55,505 nt of DNA, from positions 1-55,505 of the forward strand of contig JAUWBF010000013.1 in the NCBI GenBank assembly GCA_030601755.1. The letters run 5' to 3'. The notes beneath the pieces are model-generated. The model saw only the letters and a program-made list of their open reading frames with translations. It was not told where the DNA came from and ran no database searches. The DNA comes from Verrucomicrobiota bacterium. GTDB taxonomy: Bacteria; Verrucomicrobiota; Verrucomicrobiia; Opitutales; Opitutaceae. The translations under genes were made by a program, and so were the position numbers. This document shows positions 16,439 to 25,456 of this stretch, piece after piece (the first letter of the stretch is position 1; each line of letters starts with the position of its first letter).

Positions 16439-18127
16439 ATGGCCAACAGCGACACCATCAAGCGCGGCGCCCTCCGCGCCCCCCACCGCAGCCTCCTGCG
16501 CGCCACCGGCGCCATCCGCTCCGAGGCGGACTGGGACAAGCCCTTCATCGCCATCGCCAACTCCTTCGTGCAGATCATCCCCGGCCACGCCCACCTCGAC
16601 GTCGTCGGGCGCAAGGTCCGCGAGGCCGTGCGCGAGGCCGGAGGCGTGCCCTTCGAGTTCAACACCATCGGCGTCGACGACGGCATCGCCATGGGCCACG
16701 GCGGCATGAACTACTCCCTCGCCTCCCGCGAACTCATCGCCGACTCCATCGAGACCATGCTGCGCGCCCACTGCTTCGACGGCGTCGTCTGCATCCCCAA
16801 CTGCGACAAGATCGTCCCCGGCATGATGATGGCCGCCGCCCGCGTGAACATCCCCGCCGTCTTCGTCTCCGGCGGCCCCATGCTCGCCGGCGCCGACCCC
16901 GCCACCGGCAAGGCGCTTGATCTCGCCTCCGTGTTCGAAGCCGTCGGCCAGCTCTCCAACCACACCATCGACGAGCGCCGCCTCGGCGAGATCGAGCGCG
17001 CCGCCTGCCCCACCTGCGGCTCCTGCTCCGGCATGTTCACGGCCAACTCCATGAACTGTCTGTGCGAGGCCCTCGGCCTCGCCCTGCCCGGCAACGGCAC
17101 CATCGCCGCCGTCGACCCCGCGCGCGACGAACTCTTCCGCGCCGCCGGCCGCGCCATCATCGACCTGGTCGCCCGCGACGTGCGCCCCCGCGACCTCATC
17201 ACCCGGCGCTCGTTGGAAAACGCCCTCGCGCTCGACATGGCCATGGGCGGCTCCTCCAACACCATCCTCCACACCCTCGCCATCGCCCGCGAGGCGGAGG
17301 TCCCCTTCACCCTCGCCGAGATCAACGCCATCTCCGACCGCACGCCGCACCTCTGCAAGGTCGCCCCCTCGGGCGTTCACCACATGGAGGACATCGCGCG
17401 CGCCGGCGGCATCTCCGCCATCCTCGCACGTCTCGCGGAGCGGCCGGGATGGCTGCACCTCGACGCCCCGACCGTCACCGGCCGCACGCTCGGCGAGACC
17501 GTCGCCGAAGCCCGCGTGCTCGACCCCGAGGTCATCCGTCCGATCGACAACCCCTACTCCACGCGCGGCGGCCTCGCCGTGCTCTTTGGCAACCTCGCCC
17601 CCGACGGCGCGGTGGTGAAGGCCGCCGGCGTCGCCCCGTCGATGATGACCTTCAACGGCCCCGCCGTCATCTTCGAGTCCGAGGAGGACGCCCGCATCGG
17701 CATCCTCGTCGGCAAGGTCAAGGCCGGCGACGTCGTCGTCATCCGCCATGAAGGTCCGCGCGGCGGCCCCGGCATGCAGGAGATGCTCGCGCCCACCGCC
17801 GCCCTCGCCGGACGCGGCCTCGCCGAGAGCGTCGCGTTGATCACCGACGGCCGCTTCTCCGGCGCGACCCGCGGCGGCGCCATCGGCCACGTCTCGCCCG
17901 AGGCGGCGGCCGGCGGCCCCATCGCGCTGATCGAGCCCGGCGACCGCATCGAGATCGACATACCCGCGCGCCGGCTCTCGCTGCTCGTGGACGACGCCGA
18001 ACTCGAACGACGGCGCGCCGCCTGGCAAAAGCCAAAACGCGAACTCGGCCGCGGCTACCTCGCGCGCTACGCCAGTCTCGTCGGCGGCGCCGAGCACGGC
18101 GCGGTGCTGCGCATCCCGGAGGTGTGA
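16439..18127 (+). CDS. ilvD: Dihydroxy-acid dehydratase
   Basis: A 562-residue IlvD/Edd-family Fe-S dehydratase that converts 2,3-dihydroxy-isovalerate and -methylvalerate to the 2-keto acids of valine and isoleucine synthesis. Signature cysteines: C118 and C122 in VCIPNCDK (with K124, the family's modified magnesium-binding lysine) and C193/C196 in [25 protein letters not shown] resembles the enterobacterial 4Fe-4S branch rather than the PCN form of the 2Fe-2S branch. The C-terminal [10 protein letters not shown] motif is present. Length is slightly short of the 610 residues of E. coli IlvD. The other ilv genes are not nearby; the divergent LysR gene is its likely controller. A sugar-acid dehydratase of the same superfamily is the alternative. 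Confidence 0.9.
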   Translation: MANSDTIKRGALRAPHRSLLRATGAIRSEADWDKPFIAIANSFVQIIPGHAHLDVVGRKVREAVREAGGVPFEFNTIGVDDGIAMGHGGMNYSLASRELIADSIETMLRAHCFDGVVCIPNCDKIVPGMMMAAARVNIPAVFVSGGPMLAGADPATGKALDLASVFEAVGQLSNHTIDERRLGEIERAACPTCGSCSGMFTANSMNCLCEALGLALPGNGTIAAVDPARDELFRAAGRAIIDLVARDVRPRDLITRRSLENALALDMAMGGSSNTILHTLAIAREAEVPFTLAEINAISDRTPHLCKVAPSGVHHMEDIARAGGISAILARLAERPGWLHLDAPTVTGRTLGETVAEARVLDPEVIRPIDNPYSTRGGLAVLFGNLAPDGAVVKAAGVAPSMMTFNGPAVIFESEEDARIGILVGKVKAGDVVVIRHEGPRGGPGMQEMLAPTAALAGRGLAESVALITDGRFSGATRGGAIGHVSPEAAAGGPIALIEPGDRIEIDIPARRLSLLVDDAELERRRAAWQKPKRELGRGYLARYASLVGGAEHGAVLRIPEV

Positions 18128-18140
18128 GCCGTCGCCGCGC

Positions 18141-19559
18141 TCACTCCGCGCGCCAGACCTTGAGCGAGCGCAGGATCATGTCGCCGGAGCCGTCCTCGTA
18201 GGCGGAGTCGACGTTGGCCTTCACCGCGACGTTGGTCAGCGGATACCACGTCTCGCCCTTGAACGGGTTGGCGTAGCGCATCGTCTCCACGCCGTCGACG
18301 AACATGGTTATCCACTCCGGATCGACGGTAACGCCGAACATGTGGAACTCGCTGTCGAGCGTGTTGGCCAGGCCGAACGTGCTCATCTTCATGCTCATCG
18401 CCGGGCGCGTGAACTTGCGCACGTTCTTGTCGCCGCCGTGCAGGTTGGTCGACAGGTCGGAGTTGAAACGCCAAGAGCCATTGTAACCAAAACCCTCATA
18501 CACGTCGATCTCGGGCGGCCAGCCGCCGGTCGGCAGCAGCCACAGCGCCGGCCAGGAGCCCTTGCGGTTGGGCATTTTCACGACCCATTCGACGCTGCCG
18601 TATTTGAAGTGCGTCTCGGGCGTGCGGTGTCCGGAGAGCATCGTCGCGAGGAAGGGATACAGGATCGGCGGCGAGCCGACCGAGACGGGCTTGTCGAGGC
18701 GGCGGCTCGACAGCACCAGACCGTCGGGACCGGGGATGACGCCGCCCATGTCGACCGTGCCGTAGTAGCCGGTCTCGCCGTTGCCGACCTGTGTGCGACC
18801 GTGGGCGAGCGCGGTCGAAAAGGACCCCGGGCCGCCGCGGTCGTCAAACAGGATGCTGTCACCGGTCGCCGCGTAGGAAAGGGCGCCGACAGGCTCGAAG
18901 GGGAGCGGCGTGCGGCCGGTCTCAGCGACGGGTTCGTTGACCGCGCCGGACCGCGCAGTGATCAGAATGCCCCCGCCCTTACGGTTGCCGCCGTCGGGCA
19001 CGGCCGGTTGCACGGCCCGGACGGTGTTGCCCTCGTTCATGCCGGTGACGTCGAAGCTCACGCTCTGCACCAACGGATCACCGGGGCGGAAAATCACCGC
19101 CTTGGTTTTGTCCGGCTTGGCCCGGCCGCCATCGCCGTCGTAAACCCGCACGTGGGCGATCACGGTGTTGGGGCTCGGTTTGTCCAGCGTCACCGGCACG
19201 TGCACGACCGTGGCGCCGACCGGCACGTCGAAACTCTGGATGGAGACGTTGGCGGCCGGCGGGTATTTGTTGCCGCCATCGTAGGGATCGGCCGGCGCGT
19301 CGAACGTGGCGATGTAGGCGTCGAGCCCTTGATTGACGCGACCGAGGGCGTCGCGGGCCGTGTCGCGATTGACGCGGAAAGCCTCGCCGTCCGAAGTTTG
19401 GTCCAGTTTGCCGACGGCCTCCGCCGCGGCGCGGGCATCGCCGCGCAGCGCCTCTGCCTGCTCACGTGTCAGGGTTTGCGCGAGCAACGGCAACGCCAGG
19501 CCCGCGGAAACAAACACCATATGAGCGGCAAGCCGGCGAAAAACGAGGGGGATGATCAT
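18141..19559 (-). CDS. Secreted glycoside hydrolase family 16 enzyme
   Basis: A 472-residue exported enzyme. The ATG at 19559 begins a signal peptide (IIPLVFRRLAAHMVFVSAGLALPLLAQ); a GTG two codons upstream is possible. A helical stretch (about 28-75) and a beta-rich N-terminal domain (about 85-190) precede the GH16 jelly-roll catalytic domain (about 215-472). The catalytic motif ExDxxE is present as PPEIDVYE (about residues 350-355 in this numbering; nucleophile first Glu, acid/base last Glu), preceded by WPALWLLP. GH16 covers laminarinases, agarases, carrageenases and related endo-beta-galactan/glucan hydrolases; the substrate cannot be fixed here. It ends 13 bases from ilvD, tail to tail. 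Confidence 0.88.
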   Translation of the reverse strand: MIIPLVFRRLAAHMVFVSAGLALPLLAQTLTREQAEALRGDARAAAEAVGKLDQTSDGEAFRVNRDTARDALGRVNQGLDAYIATFDAPADPYDGGNKYPPAANVSIQSFDVPVGATVVHVPVTLDKPSPNTVIAHVRVYDGDGGRAKPDKTKAVIFRPGDPLVQSVSFDVTGMNEGNTVRAVQPAVPDGGNRKGGGILITARSGAVNEPVAETGRTPLPFEPVGALSYAATGDSILFDDRGGPGSFSTALAHGRTQVGNGETGYYGTVDMGGVIPGPDGLVLSSRRLDKPVSVGSPPILYPFLATMLSGHRTPETHFKYGSVEWVVKMPNRKGSWPALWLLPTGGWPPEIDVYEGFGYNGSWRFNSDLSTNLHGGDKNVRKFTRPAMSMKMSTFGLANTLDSEFHMFGVTVDPEWITMFVDGVETMRYANPFKGETWYPLTNVAVKANVDSAYEDGSGDMILRSLKVWRAE

Positions 19560-19731
19560 AAACACGGGAAGGGGAAGGGGGCGCAGAACAGATTAACACA
19601 ATCGCCCCATCAACGTTAGTCCAACGCCGACCCAACGCGTGTGGAACCCCGACTCGCGCCACTCCGTCCCCCCTTCCCGCGTGCCGGTCAATCTCGTCCC
19701 TCGCAGCTAGCGCTTACGCGCGTCGTGCCCA

Positions 19732-19764
19732 AATAAATACTAACATATCTGGTTAGTATTTATT
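19732..19764. promoter_or_regulatory. Perfect 13-bp inverted repeat, AT-rich
   Basis: AATAAATACTAAC and GTTAGTATTTATT are exact reverse complements around ATATCTG, flanked by CCC and GGGG. It lies 173 bases upstream of the GH16 start and 62 bases after the urea amidolyase stop. The AT-rich stem is unlike the GC-rich terminators elsewhere in the window, so an operator for a dimeric repressor or activator of the GH16 gene is more likely. No regulator is assigned. Confidence 0.5.
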
Positions 19765-19826
19765 GGGGCTGTGATGCACGGCACGGCGAAGTGTCGGGTT
19801 GGTCGTGGTCGGCGGGCGGGGTCGAA

Positions 19827-22800
19827 CTAGCCGCGGCTCTTCAGGTAGGCGCGCCAGCCGCCGAAGGACGTGATCTCGGTCGCGCCGTTGAGCGCGGAGG
19901 GTTCGCACACGAAGCCCTTCACCTTCGATCCGTCGGCGAGGATGAGCGTGCCGATGGCGAGCGGTGCCGGCACCTCGGCGGTGAATTGGCCGAAGGCTTC
20001 CTCGGTCAGGCTCCAGAGCTCAACCTCGATGCCGTGGCCGTCCGTCAGCGTCGGGTCGAGCACGAGGCCGGGCTTGGGCGGCGTGGTGTTGGCCAGGGCG
20101 TAGAGCCGGTAGTTGGGCGCGCTGCGGGTGGTCTTGACGAGCGTGGCGGCGCGACTGGTCAGCTGATGGTTGAGCGGTTGTCCGCTCAGGTGCGCGCCGA
20201 CCACCGCGAGTTGCACCGTGGGGACGGCCGTGGGCGTCGGCTCGGGAAGGCCGGCGATGGTGGCGTCGGTGCCGCCGAGCTTGCCGCCGAGCGCGGTATG
20301 GTAGCGCCCACCCAGGACCCAGAGCGCGGCGTCGCGGAAGGCCGGCGCGAGCAGCGTTACGCCAAAGGGCAGGCCGTTGGCGCGAAAGCCCGCCGGCACG
20401 GCCAGGCCGGAGAGGTCCAGGAGGTTCACGAAGTTGGTGTAGTAACCGAGGTTCGTGTTGAGCTGCACCGGCTCCGCGGCGACCTGGGCGTGGCTGTAGA
20501 TGGTGCCACTCGTGGGCAGCAGGAGGACGTCCATCTTGGCCCACTCGGCCTCGGCGACGCGGCGGAGTTCCTCGAGTTTGTAGAAGCTGCGGAAGGTCGC
20601 CACGGCGTCGTAGTTGGCTCCGCCCGAGATGATCTTCTCCGTGGTGGGCCAGAGGGCGTCGGGGTGTTTTTCCCGAAACGCCTGCACGGCCGACAGTCGC
20701 TCGGCGACCCACGGGCCCGAGTAGAGCAGGTCGGCGGTTTCCTTGAACGGCGCGAAGTCGATCTCGACGCGCACGCCTCCGATGGACTCGAGACGGGCGG
20801 CGGCCTGCTCGAACAGCTCGGCGGCGGCGGTGTCGCCAAAGAACTCCAGCTGCGCGGCCGGCGGCACGCCGAAACGGAAACCCGGCGCGAAGTCCGGCGC
20901 GGGCTTCGGTGCGTGGCGGCTGTAGGCGTCGGCCGGGTCGAACTTCGAGACAACCTCGCCGATCGTCTGCGCGTCCGCGCAGGTGAGCGCGAAGACGCTG
21001 ATGCAGTCGAGCGAACGGCACGCGGGCACCAGGCCGGTGGTGCTGAGCAGACCCTTGGTCGGCTTCCAGCCGACGAGGTTGTTAAACGCCGCCGGCACGC
21101 GGCCCGAACCGGCGGTGTCGGTGCCGAGCGCGAAACTCACCAGGCCCGCGGCCACGGCCACCGCCGAGCCCGAGCTGGACCCGCCGGAGATGTAGGCGTC
21201 GTCGAACACGCAGGAGGGCGCGCCGTAGGGCGAGCGCACGCCGACGAGGCCGGTGGCGAACTGGTCGAGGTTGGTCTTGCCGATGCAGACCGCGCCGGCG
21301 GCGATCAGCGCCTCGACGACCGGCGCGTTTTTATCCGGGGTGTATTCAAATTTCGGGCACGCGGCGGTGGTCGGGCAGCCGGCGACGTCGATATTGTCCT
21401 TCACCGCGAAGGGAACGCCGTAGAGAGGCAGCTTTTCGCCGGCCTCGCGGCGGGCGCGCTGGGCGGCGGCGGCGGCGCGGGCCTCGGCGCGCGGGATCAG
21501 GTGAATCCAGACGTGGTCGTCGCCGCGCGCGGCGATGCGGTCGTGCACGAGGTCGACCAGCGACTCGGGATCGAGCCCCTCATCGTAGGCGGCCCGCACG
21601 CTGTGCAGGTCGAGGCTGGGGGAGCCCACGCCGTTCGATGCTGGTTCGGACGGGGTTGGCGCTCCGACCGGCGCGAGCACGACCAGCGGCTGTCCGGCGG
21701 AAACGAGCTTGCCCGGCGGGGCGATGATGCACGCGACAATGCCGGCGACGGGCGCCTCGACCGGCACCTCCATCTTCATGGCCTCGATGATGGCGATCTT
21801 TTGCCCGGCCTCGACGGTCTCGCCGACCTTGACCGGCACCGCCCAGACGTTGCCCGAGATGGACGACGCAACCAGCGCGCCGCCCTCGGGAACAACGACC
21901 TCGCCCTCGTCCGCGCCGGCGGGCGGCTCGGGCGGCGGCGGGATCTCGGCCGAGCCGTCGCGGGCCCAACGCTCGCGCTCCTCGTCGAAGGCGGCCTGCT
22001 GCGCGGTCTTGAAGGCGGTGATCTCGACGGACTCGCGGGCGAGGAAATCACGGTATTTTTGCACGCTGAACGGCTCCTCGGTGATATCGAGCGAAACCTG
22101 GCCGCGGCGGAAGGCCTCGCGAAATTCGTTGAGGTCCTTTTCCGGCATCGGGAAAAAGCGGACTTGGTCGAAGAAGCGCAGCAACCACGGCTGGCCGGGT
22201 TGAAACTCTTTGGTGAGTTTGTAGGTGTTCCAGACGGGCACGGTGCGGCCGACGAGCTGGTAGCCGCCGGGGCTCTCCATGCCGTAGACGCACATGTAGA
22301 CGCCGCCGATGCCGACCTCGCCCTCGGCGGTCCAGGTGCGGGCGGGGTTGTATTTGGTCGTCTGCATCCGGTGACGCGGGTCGACCGGCACGGCGCAGGG
22401 CGCCCCAAGGTAGACGTCGCCAAGGCCGAGCACCAGGTAGCTGGCCTTGAAGATGGTCTCGCGCACGGCGTCGACGGTATCGAGTCCGTTGATACGGCGC
22501 ATGAACTCGATGTTGCTCGGCAGCCAGGGGGCCTCGGCGCGCACGGACTGCTGATACTTGGCGATGGCGGCGCGGGTGGTGTCGGCATCGAAGGCCAGCG
22601 GCATGCGGACCACGCGGGTCGGCACCTCCATGTCGGCGACCGGCGGGAGCTCGGCCTCGGCGCGCACAAGGGTGTCGAGCAGGGTGTCGAGCGCGATGCG
22701 GCGGCTGTCGAAGTTGACCTGCAGCGAGCGCACGCCCGGCGAGAGCTCGATGACGCCGGGGATGGGGTGGGCCTTGCACCACTCCATGAGCGCGTGCACG

Positions 22801-25295
22801 CGGAAGCGAAACTCGAGGTCGAGGACCAGCGGGCCGTATTCGATGAGGATGTATTTGTCGCCAGCCTGGCGGTAGACGACCGCAGGGCGCGTGTCGGTGG
22901 CGGGCAGCGTGCGGATGATCGCGGAAAGGTGGAGCGAGTTGTCCCCAACACGCTCTTCCGAGCCGAACGCGTTGGGGACAACGCGTTCCACCTGTTCGGA
23001 AAGTTCGGCGATGGCGGCGTCGACGCGTTTCTCCGCGATCAGAGCCTCGGCGAAGGTCGTGCGCACGAAGCGAATGGTATCGCCGGGACGCAGCTGTCCG
23101 ATTTTCCACAGGTCCGACTGGATGATGGTCGCAGGACACACGAAGCCTCCGAGCGAGGGGCCGTCCTTGGCGAGGATGACGGGCATGTCGCCGGTGAAGT
23201 TGATGGTGCCGATTGCGTATTCGGTGTCGTGGATGTTCGACGGGTGCAGGCCGGCCTCGCCGCCATCGGGGCGCGTGAAGCTGGGCTTCGGGCCGATCAG
23301 GCGGATGCCGAGGCGGTTGGAGTTGTAGTGCACCTTCCAGTCGGTGGCGAAGAAGGTCTCGATGAACTCCGGCGTAAAGAAGTCGGGCGCGGCGTGCGGT
23401 CCGTAGAGCACGGCGATCTCCCAGCGGGCGCCGTATTCGGGAACCAACGACGCGGGTGCGGCGACGACCGGCGCGAAGGGTTCTTCGACGCGGCCGACCG
23501 GCAGCACGTCGCCATGCCGGAGCACGCGGCCGGCGTGACCGCCGAACTTGCCGAGCGCGAAGGTCGACTTGCTGCCAAGGTAATCAGGCACGTCAAAGCC
23601 GCCGCGCACGGCGAGGGTCGCGCGACAGCCGGCGCCCTTGACCGTGCGAATGCGAAGCGTGGAGCCGGCGCGCACATGCACCGCGGTCCAGAGCGGGCAA
23701 ACGTTTCCATCAAGATCGGCCTCGAAGGCCGCGCCGCAGAGGGCCACCGTGGTGTCGAGGTTGAAGCGCAGGGTCGGACCGGCGAGGGTGATCTCGAGGC
23801 CGGCGGCGTCATCGGGGTTGCCGACGAGGCGGTTGGCCAGGCGAAAGGCGTAATCATCCATCGGACCGGAGGGCGGCACGCCGATGGACCAGTAGCCGAC
23901 GCGTCCCGGGTAGTCCTGCACGCTGGTCTGCGTGCCGGGCTCGATGACGTCGATGGTGGACGGTTTGTAGGGAAAGGTGGCGAGCCACTTGGTGTGCACG
24001 TCGCCGGCGGCGAACTCGGCGCTGGCGGTGATCTGGCGCAGGTAGTCGAGGTTGCACTCGATGCCGGCGACCTTGGTCTTCGCGAGCGCCACCGCGAGCT
24101 TGGCCAGCGCGGCAGGACGGTCGGCGGCGGTGACGATGATCTTGGCGATCATCGGATCGTAGAACGGCGGGATGTCGCTGCCGCGCTCGACCCAGGTCTC
24201 GACGCGCGCGTCGGCCGGGAACTCCGCGGCGGTGAGCACGCCGCTGGAAGGTTGGAAGTCCTTGTTCGGGTCCTCGGCGTAGAGACGGACCTGAATGGAG
24301 GCGCCTTTGACGTTGGGCGCGTAGTCGGAGAGGTCGAGTTCGCCGGCACCGGCGAGGATCATCCACTCGACGAGATCGACGCCGGTCACCTCCTCGGTGA
24401 CGCCGTGTTCGACCTGCAGGCGGGTGTTGACCTCAAGGAAGTAGAAGCGGAGCGAGGCGACATCGAAGACGTATTCGACGGTGCCGGCCGAGCGGTAGCC
24501 GACCGCCGAGGCGAGACGTTGCGCCGACTCAAGCAACTCGGCGCGCAACTCGGGTGACAGACCGGGAGCGGGGGTTTCCTCGACAACCTTTTGGTTGCGA
24601 CGCTGCGCGGAGCAATCGCGCTCTCCCAGGGCGACGACACGGCCTTTGCCATCGCCGAAGATCTGCACCTCGATGTGGCGCGCGGTGGCGACGTATTTTT
24701 CGAGAAACACGCCGCTTTGCTTGAACGCGGACGCGGCCAAACGCTTGACCGACTCGAAGGCGTCGACGAGCGCGGCCTCGTCATTGCAGACGCGCATGCC
24801 GATGCCGCCGCCACCGGCGGTGCTCTTCAGCATGACGGGATAACCGATGCGCGCCGCCTCGGATTTGGCGACGGTCAGGTCGGCGAGCAGCTCGGAACCC
24901 GGGAGCATGGGCACGCCGTTGAGCTGTGCGAGGGCCCGGGCCGTGTGCTTGAGGCCAAAATCGCGCATCTGCTGCGGCGTCGGGCCGATAAACACCAAGC
25001 CGGCGGCAGCGCAGGCCTCGGCGAACTCGGCGTTTTCCGACAGGAAACCATAGCCCGGATGAATCGCCTCGGCGCCGGTCGACTTGGCGGCGGCGATGAT
25101 CTTGTCGACGTTCAGATAACTCTCGGTCGCGGGCGCGGCGCCGATGTTGACGGCTTCATCCGCCTGGGCGACATGCAGCGAATGCGCATCGGCCTCGGAA
25201 TAGACGGCCACGGAGCGGACGCCCATTTTCTTCAGGGTGCGGATGACACGGCAGGCAATGGCGCCGCGGTTGGCGATGAGGACTTTGGTGAACAC
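19827..25295 (-). CDS. Urea carboxylase-allophanate hydrolase fusion (urea amidolyase, reversed order)
   Basis: An 1822-residue cytoplasmic enzyme for ATP-dependent urea breakdown: urea plus bicarbonate to allophanate, then to ammonia and CO2. Domains in order: biotin carboxylase (1 to about 450, beginning KVLIANRGAIACRVIRTLKKMG); carboxyltransferase, AHS2/KipA-like part (about 450-765, TSVQDYPGRVGYWSIGVPPSGPMDD) and AHS1/KipI-like part (about 805-1040); biotin carrier (about 1105-1190, biotinyl-Lys K1174 in EAMKMEVP); a Pro/Ser/Ala linker; then amidase-type allophanate hydrolase (about 1226-1822, catalytic Lys near 1298 in PFAVKDNID and the GGSSSG serine loop near 1370) with its C-terminal domain. 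Fungal Dur1,2 has the hydrolase first. Residues 768-790 are encoded by a REPIN-like repeat. Divergent from hupE. Confidence 0.93.
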   Translation of the reverse strand: MFTKVLIANRGAIACRVIRTLKKMGVRSVAVYSEADAHSLHVAQADEAVNIGAAPATESYLNVDKIIAAAKSTGAEAIHPGYGFLSENAEFAEACAAAGLVFIGPTPQQMRDFGLKHTARALAQLNGVPMLPGSELLADLTVAKSEAARIGYPVMLKSTAGGGGIGMRVCNDEAALVDAFESVKRLAASAFKQSGVFLEKYVATARHIEVQIFGDGKGRVVALGERDCSAQRRNQKVVEETPAPGLSPELRAELLESAQRLASAVGYRSAGTVEYVFDVASLRFYFLEVNTRLQVEHGVTEEVTGVDLVEWMILAGAGELDLSDYAPNVKGASIQVRLYAEDPNKDFQPSSGVLTAAEFPADARVETWVERGSDIPPFYDPMIAKIIVTAADRPAALAKLAVALAKTKVAGIECNLDYLRQITASAEFAAGDVHTKWLATFPYKPSTIDVIEPGTQTSVQDYPGRVGYWSIGVPPSGPMDDYAFRLANRLVGNPDDAAGLEITLAGPTLRFNLDTTVALCGAAFEADLDGNVCPLWTAVHVRAGSTLRIRTVKGAGCRATLAVRGGFDVPDYLGSKSTFALGKFGGHAGRVLRHGDVLPVGRVEEPFAPVVAAPASLVPEYGARWEIAVLYGPHAAPDFFTPEFIETFFATDWKVHYNSNRLGIRLIGPKPSFTRPDGGEAGLHPSNIHDTEYAIGTINFTGDMPVILAKDGPSLGGFVCPATIIQSDLWKIGQLRPGDTIRFVRTTFAEALIAEKRVDAAIAELSEQVERVVPNAFGSEERVGDNSLHLSAIIRTLPATDTRPAVVYRQAGDKYILIEYGPLVLDLEFRFRVHALMEWCKAHPIPGVIELSPGVRSLQVNFDSRRIALDTLLDTLVRAEAELPPVADMEVPTRVVRMPLAFDADTTRAAIAKYQQSVRAEAPWLPSNIEFMRRINGLDTVDAVRETIFKASYLVLGLGDVYLGAPCAVPVDPRHRMQTTKYNPARTWTAEGEVGIGGVYMCVYGMESPGGYQLVGRTVPVWNTYKLTKEFQPGQPWLLRFFDQVRFFPMPEKDLNEFREAFRRGQVSLDITEEPFSVQKYRDFLARESVEITAFKTAQQAAFDEERERWARDGSAEIPPPPEPPAGADEGEVVVPEGGALVASSISGNVWAVPVKVGETVEAGQKIAIIEAMKMEVPVEAPVAGIVACIIAPPGKLVSAGQPLVVLAPVGAPTPSEPASNGVGSPSLDLHSVRAAYDEGLDPESLVDLVHDRIAARGDDHVWIHLIPRAEARAAAAAQRARREAGEKLPLYGVPFAVKDNIDVAGCPTTAACPKFEYTPDKNAPVVEALIAAGAVCIGKTNLDQFATGLVGVRSPYGAPSCVFDDAYISGGSSSGSAVAVAAGLVSFALGTDTAGSGRVPAAFNNLVGWKPTKGLLSTTGLVPACRSLDCISVFALTCADAQTIGEVVSKFDPADAYSRHAPKPAPDFAPGFRFGVPPAAQLEFFGDTAAAELFEQAAARLESIGGVRVEIDFAPFKETADLLYSGPWVAERLSAVQAFREKHPDALWPTTEKIISGGANYDAVATFRSFYKLEELRRVAEAEWAKMDVLLLPTSGTIYSHAQVAAEPVQLNTNLGYYTNFVNLLDLSGLAVPAGFRANGLPFGVTLLAPAFRDAALWVLGGRYHTALGGKLGGTDATIAGLPEPTPTAVPTVQLAVVGAHLSGQPLNHQLTSRAATLVKTTRSAPNYRLYALANTTPPKPGLVLDPTLTDGHGIEVELWSLTEEAFGQFTAEVPAPLAIGTLILADGSKVKGFVCEPSALNGATEITSFGGWRAYLKSRG
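22927..22993. repeat. REPIN-like doublet, family II, inside the urea carboxylase coding sequence
   Basis: Two 29-bp units (22927-22955 and 22965-22993) are inverted with 25/29 matches. The better unit is a hairpin: GAACGCGTTG, loop TCCC, CAACGCGTTC, with AGGTG ahead. On the coding strand the doublet is read as VERVVPNAFGSEERVGDNSL plus HL (residues about 768-790), lying between the AHS2 and AHS1 parts of the carboxyltransferase. The reading frame is kept. Confidence 0.75.
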
Positions 25296-25424
25296 GGTCG
25301 AAGGAACGATTAGTATGACGAAAGTTTAGTTTTTTATTACCATTACCAATCTGCGCATAAGCAGGATCGTTGCCGCGGAAGGTCGCTGAATACGGATAAA
25401 TGCGCTCATTTTGGCCTGACCTGA

Positions 25425-25440
25425 TGGCACATATCTTGCA
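25425..25440 (+). promoter_or_regulatory. Sigma-54 (RpoN) promoter of hupE
   Basis: TGGCACATATCTTGCA matches the sigma-54 consensus TGGCAC-N5-TTGCW at every position, with GG and GC exactly ten bases apart. Transcription would begin near 25451, only about six bases before the hupE ATG, so the mRNA would be nearly leaderless. No clear NtrC site was found upstream. Confidence 0.7.
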
Positions 25441-25456
25441 GCTTATCGCCCCAGTC

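Noticed and set aside
19732-19764. Reading the AT-rich palindrome as a bidirectional terminator
   Set aside because: The stem has few G-C pairs and no T-run after it, unlike the GC-rich terminators in this window.
19791-24557. A 1588-codon open frame on the plus strand opposite the urea amidolyase
   Set aside because: It is the antisense of a gene with all catalytic motifs; composition is shadow-like (Arg/Gly/Ala/His) and there are no domains.
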